From Aurantimonas sp965217685 (GTDB lineage: Bacteria > Pseudomonadota > Alphaproteobacteria > Rhizobiales > Rhizobiaceae), in assembly GCA_965217685.1 (NCBI GenBank), contig CBDCIZ010000003.1, forward strand, positions 496,001 through 560,000: 64,000 nt of DNA, read 5' to 3'. Positions 41,947 through 49,962 of this stretch are shown here, piece after piece (the first letter of the stretch is position 1; every line of letters starts with the position of its first letter). Position numbers and translations under genes: made by a program. The notes under the pieces were generated by a model. The model was not told the DNA's origin. It ran no database searches and worked only from the letters and a program-made list of their open reading frames with translations.

Positions 41947-42704
41947 TGAAGGGACATCTTCTCATGCTGAACCATCCGACCATCGACCAGATGCAGGCCC
42001 TCGGCCTTGCCGGAATGGCGAGTGCCTACCGCGAATTGAGCGAGCAGCCGGGAGCGAGCGAGCTTGCCCGCGACGAATGGCTGGGTCTCATGCTCGATCG
42101 CGAGACGGCCGTTCGCGCCGACAAGCGGCTGACCAACCGCCTTCGGCTCGCCAAGCTCCGCTTTCCCGACGCTTCCATCGAGGACATCGACTTCAACGCC
42201 GCCCGCGGTCTCGATCGACGTCAGGTGCTGTCGCTGGCACAAGGCGAGTGGTTGAAGGCCAACGAGAACTTGATCCTCAACGGGCAAACCGGCACCGGCA
42301 AGACGTGGTTGGCCTGCGCCTTCGGGCGACAGGCGGCCCGGCTCGATCATTCCGTCCTTTATGTCCGGATGCCACGGCTGTTCGAGGATCTCGCCATGGC
42401 CCGTCTTGATGGCCGCTTCCCGCGCCTGATCGACAAGCTCGCCCGCGCTCAGCTTCTGATCCTCGACGACTGGGGAACCCATGGCCTCGGCGATCAACAG
42501 CGTCTCGACCTCCTGGAAATCTGCGAAGAACGCTACCGCCGGAAATCCACGTTGATCACCGCCCAGGTGCCCGTATCGCGCTGGCACGATCTCATCGGAA
42601 GCCCGACGATCGCCGATGCGATCCTGGATCGCCTCGTCCACAACGCCCATCGAATAAACCTGGAAGGAGAGAGCATGCGGAAAACCAAAACCGTCACCGC
42701 TTGA
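41943..42704 (+). CDS. istB: IS21-family helper ATPase IstB (copy 2)
   Basis: 253-aa AAA+ ATPase: Walker A LNGQTGTGKTWLACAFG, Walker B LLILDDWGTHGL, STLITAQVPVSRWHDLIG and ILDRLVHNAHRINLEGESMR. Starts at ATG 41943 overlapping the istA stop. Complete; the element may still be transposition competent. Confidence 0.93.
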   Translation: MMKGHLLMLNHPTIDQMQALGLAGMASAYRELSEQPGASELARDEWLGLMLDRETAVRADKRLTNRLRLAKLRFPDASIEDIDFNAARGLDRRQVLSLAQGEWLKANENLILNGQTGTGKTWLACAFGRQAARLDHSVLYVRMPRLFEDLAMARLDGRFPRLIDKLARAQLLILDDWGTHGLGDQQRLDLLEICEERYRRKSTLITAQVPVSRWHDLIGSPTIADAILDRLVHNAHRINLEGESMRKTKTVTA

Positions 42705-42833
42705 CCGCGATCCCAATCCGCGAAATCAATCACCTCTGAACGAAACGAGGCTCTCTGATCTTCACGCCCAAAACTGTCCGCTCCGCGACTTAGCGAAACC
42801 GCTGTCCTGAATCAGCGAAATCCGCATCGCGAA

Positions 42834-42995
42834 CTTGCCCGTGGCCTGTTCGGCGCCTCGCGCGTACCCGATGGCCCAGCCTGGAAGACCCACGACCTGC
42901 GCAGCCGCGTCATGCGTCTCGTCGTCGACGCGAACGCGCTTCGCGATGGCGGCTATCTGACCCTCCTTCAGCCGAGCCGGCGCTCGCGACGCTGA
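42834..42995 (+). pseudogene. DUF2285 regulator, 3' part
   Basis: Encodes LARGLFGASRVPDGPAWKTHDLRSRVMRLVVDANALRDGGYLTLLQPSRRSRR then TGA, the C-terminal part of DUF2285 proteins (WKTHDLRSRV and GGYLTLL are characteristic). Joins in frame to the 5' part at 40228. Confidence 0.88.
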
Positions 42996-43141
42996 TCGGT
43001 TCCGGCGCTGACCGATCCCGCCGGGAGTGCGATATTCACACCCCGGAGTTCGAACTCCCCCGCCAGCGCCCTTCTTCGACATCGTATCCGACATCCGCCG
43101 TGGACGGTCCGCGGCACGCGATGACACTCGGAGACACGATC

Positions 43142-43420
43142 ATGCCCGATCCCAACGCCGGCCTGCCACCACGCTACCTGCGCACCCCGGAAGCGGCCCG
43201 CCTTCTGGGGCTTTCCGCGCGAACACTGGAGAAGCATCGCACCTACGGCACCGGTCCTGGCTACTCGAAGATCGGCGGGCGTGTCGTCTATCGCGTCGAC
43301 ATGCTTCAGTCGTGGGTCGAGCGCGGCAACAAGCGCAGCACCTCGGACGATACCGGCGATGTCGTGCTGCCCGCCAAGCGCCATGCGGCGCTCTCGCCAT
43401 CCTATGCCGATCGCCACTGA
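43142..43420 (+). CDS. AlpA/MerR-like helix-turn-helix (excisionase-family) protein
   Basis: 92-aa protein: PPRYLRTPEAARLLGLSARTLEKHRTYGTGPGYSKIGGRVVYRVDMLQSWVERGNKR is an HTH_17 DNA-binding domain. In this class of element it sits directly before repA and probably controls its expression or excision. ATG 43142 preceded by GGAGACACG. Confidence 0.85.
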   Translation: MPDPNAGLPPRYLRTPEAARLLGLSARTLEKHRTYGTGPGYSKIGGRVVYRVDMLQSWVERGNKRSTSDDTGDVVLPAKRHAALSPSYADRH

Positions 43421-43440
43421 TCGTTCCGGGCCTTTCCCAA

Positions 43441-44325
43441 ATGTCGGCCCGCCGCCGCCCGCCCTCCGAGCGCGACCAGCTCGATCTTTTTCGCGCCTTG
43501 CCCGGAACGTTGCGCCCTCGCGATGCCCAGGACCTCATGGCCTACCCGTTCTTCTCGCTGTCGAAATCGCCACGTGTGGCGCCGATCGACTTTACCGCCG
43601 GCAGGATCGCGATCCGGGTCGAAGCCGTGCCCGAACACGGCATGGCCACGATCTGGGACGCCGACGTGCTGATCTGGGCGGCCTCGCAGATCGTCGAGGC
43701 CCGCGATCAGGGCCTGCGGCCCTCACGGCTGATGGCAGCGACACCCTACGAGATCCTGACCTTCACCGGACGCGGAACATCGGTGCGCGACTATGACCGG
43801 CTGAAGGCGGCCCTCGACCGGCTGCAGTCGACGACGGTCGCCACATCGATCCGCCAGCCGCTCGAGCGGCGGCGGCATCGCTTTTCCTGGATCAACGAAT
43901 GGCAGGAACGGGTCGACGCGCGAGGCCATTCGCTGGGGCTGGAACTGATCCTGCCGGACTGGTTCTACGCCGGCGTTCTCGACGACGCGCTCGTCCTGAC
44001 CATCGACCGGGCGTATTTCGGGCTGAGGGGTGGGCTTGAGCGCTGGCTCTATCGGCTGGTGCGCAAGCATGGCGGCGTCCAGCCAGGCGGCTGGAGCTTC
44101 GACGTCGGCTATCTCCACGCCAAATCCGGCAGCCTGTCGGCGCTGAAGCATTTTGCGTTCGATCTGCGCCGGATTGTTCGCCGCCAGCCGCTCCCTGGGT
44201 ACCACCTCACCATTGATCATGATCGCGAGCATGGCGAACGGCTTGCCTTCACCGCGTTGGTCACCGATCCGTTCGAGGTCGCAGCCGCTCGGGCCCTGGG
44301 GCACGGCCCTGTGGATAAGCTGTGA
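43441..44325 (+). CDS. repA: Replication initiator RepA of the integrative element
   Basis: 294-aa initiator protein: RDAQDLMAYPFFSLSKSPRVAPIDFTAGRIAIRVEAVPEHGMATIWDADVLIWAASQIVEARD, PYEILTFTGRGTSVRDYDRLKAALDRLQSTTVATSIR (winged-helix-like), WYxLVRKHGG-like region WLYRLVRKHGGVQPGG and SGSLSALKHFAFDLRRIV. Matches the RepA-type proteins of rhizobial ICE/plasmids. Iterons and a DnaA box lie at and after its 3' end, as expected for its own origin. Frame is open from 43027, but homologous sequence begins at ATG 43441. Confidence 0.88.
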   Translation: MSARRRPPSERDQLDLFRALPGTLRPRDAQDLMAYPFFSLSKSPRVAPIDFTAGRIAIRVEAVPEHGMATIWDADVLIWAASQIVEARDQGLRPSRLMAATPYEILTFTGRGTSVRDYDRLKAALDRLQSTTVATSIRQPLERRRHRFSWINEWQERVDARGHSLGLELILPDWFYAGVLDDALVLTIDRAYFGLRGGLERWLYRLVRKHGGVQPGGWSFDVGYLHAKSGSLSALKHFAFDLRRIVRRQPLPGYHLTIDHDREHGERLAFTALVTDPFEVAAARALGHGPVDKL

Positions 44326-44401
44326 ATAGCCTCGTGCTATCAGGGACCGCAGCTCTCGTGCTATCGAGGACCCGATCCTCGTGCTATCAGGGACTGGAAT
44401 C
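44310..44401 (+). other. Replication origin candidate: DnaA box and three iterons
   Basis: TGTGGATAA (44310-44318) is a perfect DnaA box within the repA 3' end. Three direct repeats of CTCGTGCTATC(A/G)(G/A)GGAC start at 44331, 44355 and 44378 with 23-24-base spacing, that is, about two helical turns. The following 44430-44480 is relatively A/T-rich and has a small hairpin AGATTCC-TTC-GGAATCT. Confidence 0.75.
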
Positions 44402-44770
44402 GGGCGAATATCGCGACGGTTCAACAGCTTACCCGTGTCGTAACGTTTCTAACTTAGATTCCTTCGGAATCTTTCTAACGTCCCCGCCCAAAACCGGCCG
44501 CTGGGGACGAACGGCACACGGCAAAACCGCTCGGACGACCGACCGCCCTGCCTGGCTCGACGATGCCGATCGCAAGCCTTCGGGTTTCGCCGGCAGTTGT
44601 GCGCCGAATAATCCCATCAGCGACAGCGTGCGCGTCGACATCCGCGTCGACATCCGCGTCGTCTCTCACCGACCAAGGTTGAGCATCGCGATCCGCGATG
44701 GCGAGCGACAACGAACGCGGTCAAAATCCAGTCTCTCGCGACTTCGCCCCGACAGTGCGGAGGCACGTCG
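44402..44770. other. Region between origin and DUF2840 gene, no supported gene
   Basis: Related elements often carry a parA-type partition gene between repA and the DUF2840 gene; nothing resembling ParA is visible here in any frame. The segment includes a 12-bp tandem repeat (GCGTCGACATCC twice at about 44635-44660). Either a deletion or a natural lack of parA would explain it. Confidence 0.4.
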
Positions 44771-45235
44771 ATGAGCGTGCGCACCCATGTCGAACTGCTG
44801 TGGATCGAACGGCGCATCGAGCGCTGGATCCGGTTCGGTCGGATCACCGACGAAACGATCCTCGATCGCCGCCGCCGCATTGTCGGGTTCGATCCGGGCA
44901 GCGTCTTCGCCTTTGTGCGCTGGGCCGCCAACGATTACGGCACGGTCGTGAGCCGGATCGACATCTTGCGCGGGGTCTTGCCGGGCGAGCGATGCGCGAC
45001 GGTGCCGTATGTCGCGCCCGGCGGCGACATCCTGTTGCGCCTGTCCGGCTGGCCGAAGGTCGAGGCGGTGCTGGCCGCGATCGATGCGATCGACGCACTC
45101 GGCATCGCGCCCGAGGACGTCTGCCCCGACCATTGGCGCCACCTTCATCACCGCATCACTGCCCGCGAGTTGCCGCGCCCGTACACAGCAGCGCGCCATG
45201 CGGCCTGGCTCAAACGCAAGGAGATCGAGACATGA
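44771..45235 (+). CDS. DUF2840 domain protein
   Basis: 154-aa conserved protein of ICE transfer regions: THVELLWIERRIERWIRFGRITDETILDRRRRIVGFDPGSVFAFVRWAANDYGTVVSRIDILRGVLPGE, LRLSGWPKVEAVLAAIDAIDALGIAPEDVCPDHWRHLHHRI. Found immediately before the TraF-type peptidase in such elements; function unknown. Overlaps traF by ATGA. Confidence 0.85.
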   Translation: MSVRTHVELLWIERRIERWIRFGRITDETILDRRRRIVGFDPGSVFAFVRWAANDYGTVVSRIDILRGVLPGERCATVPYVAPGGDILLRLSGWPKVEAVLAAIDAIDALGIAPEDVCPDHWRHLHHRITARELPRPYTAARHAAWLKRKEIET

Positions 45236-45744
45236 CACAATCTCGCACGCTCGCCCTCGGCGCACTGGCGGTCGGTCTGTTGGCGTTACCGTCGATCGCC
45301 AAAATGCCGACGAAGCTCGTCTGGAACGCCTCGGCCAGCGTGCCCATCGGTCTTTATGCCGTGCGACCGATCGACCGGCTGTCGGTGTCCAATCTGATCG
45401 TCGCCATGCCGCCAAAAGCACTTGCTCGGTTCCTCACCGAGCGGCGGTATCTCGGACGTGGCGTGCCGCTCATCAAGCATGTCGCGGCCACTGCCGGCCA
45501 GACCGTTTGCCGTATCGGCGCAACGATCCGGATCGATGGTGACGTGATCGCCCAGGCGCGCGAGCGTGATCGTCTGGGTCGCCCGTTGCCCGTCTGGCGT
45601 GGCTGCCAAACGCTCGAGGCCGAGGCCGTCTTCCTGCTCAACCCCGACGTCCCGGACAGCATGGATGGACGATATTTTGGGCCGCTGCCGCGCGAGGCCC
45701 TCCTTGGCCGGGCGGTTCCGCTCTGGACGATGGCGGGGCCGTGA
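45232..45744 (+). CDS. traF: S26-family conjugal transfer signal peptidase TraF
   Basis: 170-aa peptidase with a single N-terminal hydrophobic segment (LALGALAVGLLALPSIA). Catalytic Ser lies in WNASASVPIGLYAV and Lys in VPLIKHVAATAGQTVC, the S26 pattern; C-terminal VFLLNPDVPDSMDGRYFGPLPREALLGRAVPLW matches TraF, which matures and cyclises pilin. Pilin genes are not present in this remnant. Overlaps the lytic transglycosylase start by GTGA. Confidence 0.9.
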   Translation: MTQSRTLALGALAVGLLALPSIAKMPTKLVWNASASVPIGLYAVRPIDRLSVSNLIVAMPPKALARFLTERRYLGRGVPLIKHVAATAGQTVCRIGATIRIDGDVIAQARERDRLGRPLPVWRGCQTLEAEAVFLLNPDVPDSMDGRYFGPLPREALLGRAVPLWTMAGP

Positions 45745-46550
45745 CGATGCGCGTCCTTTCTCTTTCCAGCCAACACAATGTTCTGGCCCGTGTCGCGATC
45801 ATGTCGACCGTCGCCTTGTCGTTCAGCACCGCGGGGTCACCAGTATCGGCGCAAGCCGTTCGCGCCGATAAGCCGCTCGCTATCGACAGGGCGACCGAGC
45901 CGTTCGCCCCGTTCATCGCCGAAGCCGCGCTGCGGTTTGGCATCCCCGAACGCTGGATCCGCGTCGTACTCCATGCGGAAAGTCATGGCGACGTGCGGGC
46001 GATCAGTTCCAAGGGCGCCGTTGGGTTGATGCAGTTGATGCCCGCGACCTGGAACGAGATGCGCACTCGCTATGAACTCGGACCCGATCCGTACGACCCG
46101 CGTGGCAACATCATGGCGGGCGCCGCTTATCTTCGCATGATGCACGACCAGTTCGGCGCGCCGGGGTTTCTTGCCGCCTACAATGCCGGACCGGCACGGT
46201 ATCGCGAACACCTGTCGTCCGGTCGCCCGCTGCCCGCCGAAACGCGCATCTATTTAGCACGCCTCGCCCCGTTGATCGGCTTTGGCGCGCCGTCCGGTCA
46301 GCACACCTTGAGCACGCCCCATCCGCGACCTTGGCCCCGTGCATCGATCTTCGTCGTACGTCCGAAGGCACAGGCCTCCAACCAACCAACTGTCGCAGAT
46401 GAGCGCGAACATGGCACCACGGCGATCGATCCGGCGACGATGACGATCCCTGTTCGCCCCCCGACAGGTCGTTCCAGACGCAGCCGTCAAGGCGTCAACA
46501 CCCTGAACTCCGATGGTCTGTTCGTAGCGCCATCCCGGAAGAAACGCTGA
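45741..46550 (+). CDS. Lytic transglycosylase (VirB1/TrbN-like) of the transfer region
   Basis: 269-aa periplasmic muramidase. An N-terminal hydrophobic/signal-like segment (VAIMSTVALSFSTAGSPVSAQA) precedes the SLT domain: RFGIPERWIRVVLHAESHGDVRAISSKGAVGLMQLMPATWNEM with catalytic Glu in HAESHGD, NIMAGAAYLRMMHDQFG and AAYNAGPARY. The C-terminal ~90 residues are disordered and basic. Opens peptidoglycan for the transfer apparatus. GTG 45741 or ATG 45747 may be the start. Confidence 0.88.
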   Translation: MTMRVLSLSSQHNVLARVAIMSTVALSFSTAGSPVSAQAVRADKPLAIDRATEPFAPFIAEAALRFGIPERWIRVVLHAESHGDVRAISSKGAVGLMQLMPATWNEMRTRYELGPDPYDPRGNIMAGAAYLRMMHDQFGAPGFLAAYNAGPARYREHLSSGRPLPAETRIYLARLAPLIGFGAPSGQHTLSTPHPRPWPRASIFVVRPKAQASNQPTVADEREHGTTAIDPATMTIPVRPPTGRSRRSRQGVNTLNSDGLFVAPSRKKR

Positions 46551-46800
46551 TGAGGGCCCCTTCCGGCCCAGATCGTACCTTGGCGGGCCCCAGCGTGGAA
46601 AAGCGTGGGAGAGTGGCGGCAAGGACCGAAGCAGGGGAAGGATGGCAGGATAAAAGGGCGCGAGGTGCGCCCCGGTCGGTTGGTGGAGTTTCAACACGTT
46701 ACAGACCCAATTCGCGAGGTGTGCCCAACCGGCGAACCTCGCAGTCCACGGCGTTTTCCAGGATTGATGTCGCCTTAACGCGATGTGCACGGGCGCGGCC
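46551..46800 (+). other. Candidate oriT/regulatory region upstream of the relaxase
   Basis: 250 bases immediately before the relaxase gene. They contain two direct copies of GCGAGGTG(C/T)GCCC (46660 and 46715) and an inverted repeat GCGAGGT...ACCTCGC around 46715-46742. Relaxase genes usually lie next to their nick site. The short plus-strand frame here (46550-46804) is Arg-rich without recognisable features and is not called. Confidence 0.45.
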
Positions 46801-48531
46801 ATGAGCAGCGAAGAGGAGTTTCGCGTTCGGCCCGGCCGCGTGCGCTCACGCGGCGCCCAGCGCGCCCGGCCCTTCGTTGCCCAGGCGCTGGCCGCCGCGC
46901 AAAAGGCGGGCGGGTCGGCCTCCAGCACTGGCCGCACCGGCTCCAAACACTCCCGCTTCGGCAAGGGCCAGCTTGCCAGCATCCAGGCCAATCGCGTCAT
47001 CACCGCGCGCTCGCGCGGCGCCGTCGTCAAGGCACGGGTCGTGCGCCACAGCGGGCGCGCCGCATCGCTCGGGGTTCATCTCACCTATCTTCGCCGTGAG
47101 GGTGTGACCCGGGATGGGGGGAACGCCCGCTTGTTCGGGCCGCAGACCGAGAATGCGGATGCCGGCGCATTCGGCGAGCGCTGCGCCGGCGATCGGCATC
47201 ACTTCCGATTCATCGTCTCGCCCGACGACGCGAGCCAGATGACCGATCTGCGTGGTTTTACCCGTGACCTGATGGGCCAGGTGGAGCGCGATCTCGAGAC
47301 GAAACTGGACTGGGTTGGCGTCGATCACTGGAACACCGGTCATCCGCACATCCATGTCATCGTGCGCGGCGTTCGAGACGACGGCTCCGACCTTGTCATC
47401 TCGCGCGATTATATCAGCACCGGAATGCGCGACCGGGCGCGCGATCTGATCACCCGGGAGCTTGGGCCTCGCTCCGAACACGAGATTCGCCGATCGCTTG
47501 AACGCCAGATCGACAGCGAACGCTGGACGAACCTCGACCGCCAACTGTCCCGCGATGCCGCAACAAGCGGCGTTCTCGACACGGCACCCCGTGTTGGTGA
47601 GCAGCTTGACACGTTCCATGCGCTAAAGGTTGCTCGATTGCGCAAGCTGCAAGGCCTGGGGCTTGCCGACGAGATTGGCCCAGGCCAGTGGGTCATGGCC
47701 GACACCGTCGAGGAAACGATGCGTGCGCTCGGCGAGCGCGGCGATATCATCAAGCGCATCCACCGCGGTCTGAACGAGCGCGGCATCGAGCGCAGCACCG
47801 CGAACTACGTTCTGGCCGGTGAGCGCCTCGCCGAGCCGGTCGTCGGCAGGCTGCTCGCTCGCAATCTCGATGACGAGCTGACGGGCACGGCCTACGCTAT
47901 CGTCGATGGAACCGACGGCCGCACCCATCACATCAAGCTCCCCGACCTCGATGCGGCGAGCGACGGATCCACCGGATCGGTTGTCGAGCTTCGCCGCTAT
48001 GAGGATCGCCAGGGTCGAGCCCGCGCCGCACTGGCGGTCCGCTCGGACCTGTCGATCGAGGCGCAGGTCACCGCGACCGGCGCGACGTGGCTTGATCGTC
48101 AGGCCATCGCCCGAGAGCCACCGACACTCGGCGGCGGCTTCGGGACCGAGGTGCAAGATGCCATCGAAAGACGCATCGATCATCTCGCCGGGCAAGGCCT
48201 TGCCGAGCGGCGCGCCGGTTGCGTCGTCTTTGCCCGCAATCTGATGGACACACTGCGCCGGCGTGAACTCGACGCCGTCGGCGAGCGGCTCGCGGCCGAG
48301 ACCGGGTTGCCGCTCCGGACTTCAAAAGACGGCGAATACATTACCGGTCGCTACCGGCAACGTCTATCGCTCGCCTCTGGGCGGTTCTCGATGGTCGACA
48401 ATAATTTGGGGTTTCAGCTCGTGCCCTGGTCGCCGTCGATGGACAAGCATCTCGGCCAACACGTGTCCGGCATCGCTCGAAGCGGCGGCGTCGACTGGAG
48501 CTTTGGCCGCAAGCGCGGCCTTGGCATTTGA
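46801..48531 (+). CDS. Relaxase/mobilization nuclease with DUF3363
   Basis: 576-aa VirD2-like relaxase. The nuclease region has HLTYLRREGVTRDG, RHHFRFIVSPDDASQM and the three-His metal motif DHWNTGHPHIHVIVRG (about 174-189); the C-terminal DUF3363 region runs from about residue 250. It nicks oriT and leads the transferred strand. A basic N-terminal ~60 residues precede the catalytic part. Start ATG 46801 (MSSEEEFRVRPGRVRSRG). The gene is intact although its partners downstream are damaged. Confidence 0.9.
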   Translation: MSSEEEFRVRPGRVRSRGAQRARPFVAQALAAAQKAGGSASSTGRTGSKHSRFGKGQLASIQANRVITARSRGAVVKARVVRHSGRAASLGVHLTYLRREGVTRDGGNARLFGPQTENADAGAFGERCAGDRHHFRFIVSPDDASQMTDLRGFTRDLMGQVERDLETKLDWVGVDHWNTGHPHIHVIVRGVRDDGSDLVISRDYISTGMRDRARDLITRELGPRSEHEIRRSLERQIDSERWTNLDRQLSRDAATSGVLDTAPRVGEQLDTFHALKVARLRKLQGLGLADEIGPGQWVMADTVEETMRALGERGDIIKRIHRGLNERGIERSTANYVLAGERLAEPVVGRLLARNLDDELTGTAYAIVDGTDGRTHHIKLPDLDAASDGSTGSVVELRRYEDRQGRARAALAVRSDLSIEAQVTATGATWLDRQAIAREPPTLGGGFGTEVQDAIERRIDHLAGQGLAERRAGCVVFARNLMDTLRRRELDAVGERLAAETGLPLRTSKDGEYITGRYRQRLSLASGRFSMVDNNLGFQLVPWSPSMDKHLGQHVSGIARSGGVDWSFGRKRGLGI

Positions 48532-48715
48532 TACCTGCCCGCGTGAGAACGAGGGGCATTTCGCGGAGAAAAAGATTGATGACAGGTGGCCCACCCCGCT
48601 CGGACCGCCGACCGCCTGTATTCGCCGCCGAGAGCACGCTTCGACAAGGATCGGACTTGAATCCGCAGCGAGAACCGCCTTCGGATGTTGGTTTTCCACC
48701 TCCGCGAGTTCGCTC

Positions 48716-49427
48716 ATGCCCGCCACCCGGATCCTGTGGGGTCAGATAATCGTCGCGGCGCTGATCGTCGTCGGCACGACCTGGGGGGCAACCCAGTGGA
48801 CCGCTTGGCGGCTCGGGTTTCAGCCTCATCTCGGGCAGGCCTGGTTCGATCTCGCCGGATGGCCGGTCTATTATCCGCCGAGCTTTTTCTGGTGGTGGTA
48901 CGCATACGATGTCGCCGTGGCTCGGCCACATGATGGTCTCGCGATCGGAATCGGCCCGGCCGCTGCTGACACCCGGCGAAATCATGCAGCTTCCGCCATC
49001 CGACGAGATCGTCATGGTGGCGGGAACGCCGCCGATCCGGGCAAAGAAGGCGCGGTATTTTGAAGACAGCCAATTGCAGGATCGGGTCCTGGCGCCACCG
49101 GTCCTGATCGCGAATGCCGATAAGCGCACGGCTGACGATGACGATTGGAGCGCGCGACCAGCCGTACCGCATGGTGACGACAACAAACCAATGCCTGATG
49201 CAATCAGCGTCGCTTCCGACGAAGCGGGGGGACCCGCTTATCGGTGGATTCCTGAACTCGATCCGGCAGCGACACACGAGCCCGAACGAACAAAGACCAA
49301 CGAATTCGAGCTCGATCTGCCAGACGACAAAAACATCCAAAGAGCGCGCTTGCGAGAATTGAACCGCAACATGCGCCAGGTGGCGCGCCAAGCCACGCTC
49401 GATCCGCGCGACGGGATTGAACTTTGA
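48716..49427 (+). pseudogene. traG: traG (VirD4-type coupling protein) with large internal deletion
   Basis: The start (MPATRILWGQIIVAALIVVGTTWGATQWTAWRLGFQPHLGQAW, VYYPPSFFWWWYAYD) is the membrane N-terminus of TraG. From about 48910 the plus-one frame gives SRSESARPLLTPGEIMQLPPSDEIVMVAGTPPIRAKKARYFED, the TraG C-terminus, ending at 49427. The central ~500 residues with Walker A and B are missing and the halves are in different frames. Without the ATPase core the product cannot couple relaxosome and transfer channel, so the element can no longer conjugate by itself. Confidence 0.85.
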
Positions 49428-49437
49428 TGAGCCACAG

Positions 49438-49851
49438 ATGAAGAAGCAGCGTCTCTCGGTCTATGTCGATCCGCCCGTAATGAAGGCCCTCGGCGAATAT
49501 GCCGCGCGGCGCGACCATTCCCTTTCTCTTGTCGCCGAAGCAGCGATCGCGTCCTTCCTGTCGCCCGATGCCACTGAGCGGCAGGAGGCCGCAATGGCAA
49601 GGCGGCTGGACCAGTTCGACCGCCGCATGCAGCGGCTGGAACGCGATGTTGGGATCAGCATCGAAACGATGGCGCTGTTCGTCCGGTTCTGGCTGACCTC
49701 TACGCCGCAGCTCCCCGAACCGGCGCAATCTGCTGCCCGTGTGAAGGGCGCGGAACGCTACGACGCTTTCGTCGATGCGCTGGGACGAAGACTGGCCACT
49801 GGTCCCCTGTTGCGTCAGGAAATATCGGAGGAGAACAAGTCGGGGCAATGA
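49438..49851 (+). CDS. CopG-family ribbon-helix-helix protein (tra-region)
   Basis: 137-aa protein: KKQRLSVYVDPPVMKALGEYAARRDHSLSLVAEAAIASFLSPDATERQEAAMARRLDQFDRRMQRLERDVGISIETMALFVRFWLTSTP. N-terminal RHH fold followed by a coiled-coil-like helix. In intact elements this gene lies between traG and trbB; here trbB is absent and unrelated sequence follows. Start at ATG 49438 (the frame is open from 49417). Confidence 0.85.
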   Translation: MKKQRLSVYVDPPVMKALGEYAARRDHSLSLVAEAAIASFLSPDATERQEAAMARRLDQFDRRMQRLERDVGISIETMALFVRFWLTSTPQLPEPAQSAARVKGAERYDAFVDALGRRLATGPLLRQEISEENKSGQ

Positions 49852-49962
49852 CTTATCGCTTGAAATGTAGGAGTCCGAGACTTGGAGAGCAGGTTCACAA
49901 GTATCGGAGTATCCCAACATCGAGCCCCGATACCGAGGACGATCTGGGTCTACGCGACAGAG

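Larger units (their letters stand above)
40229..42826 (+). mobile_element. IS21-family insertion sequence (copy 2, different subgroup)
   Basis: 2,598-bp element with TG...CA termini. Left end TGCGGGTTTCGGTAAG...GGACAG, right end (reverse complement) TGCGGATTTCGCTGAT...GGACAG. Flanked by a 7-bp duplication TCGCGAA (40222-40228 and 42827-42833). Removal of one copy rejoins the DUF2285 reading frame as GASYRE-LARGLFG. Encodes IstA and IstB distinct from copy 1. Confidence 0.92.

Noticed and set aside
46550..46804. 84-codon ORF before the relaxase
   Set aside because: Arg-rich, no motif, overlaps the candidate oriT repeats; non-coding explanation preferred.
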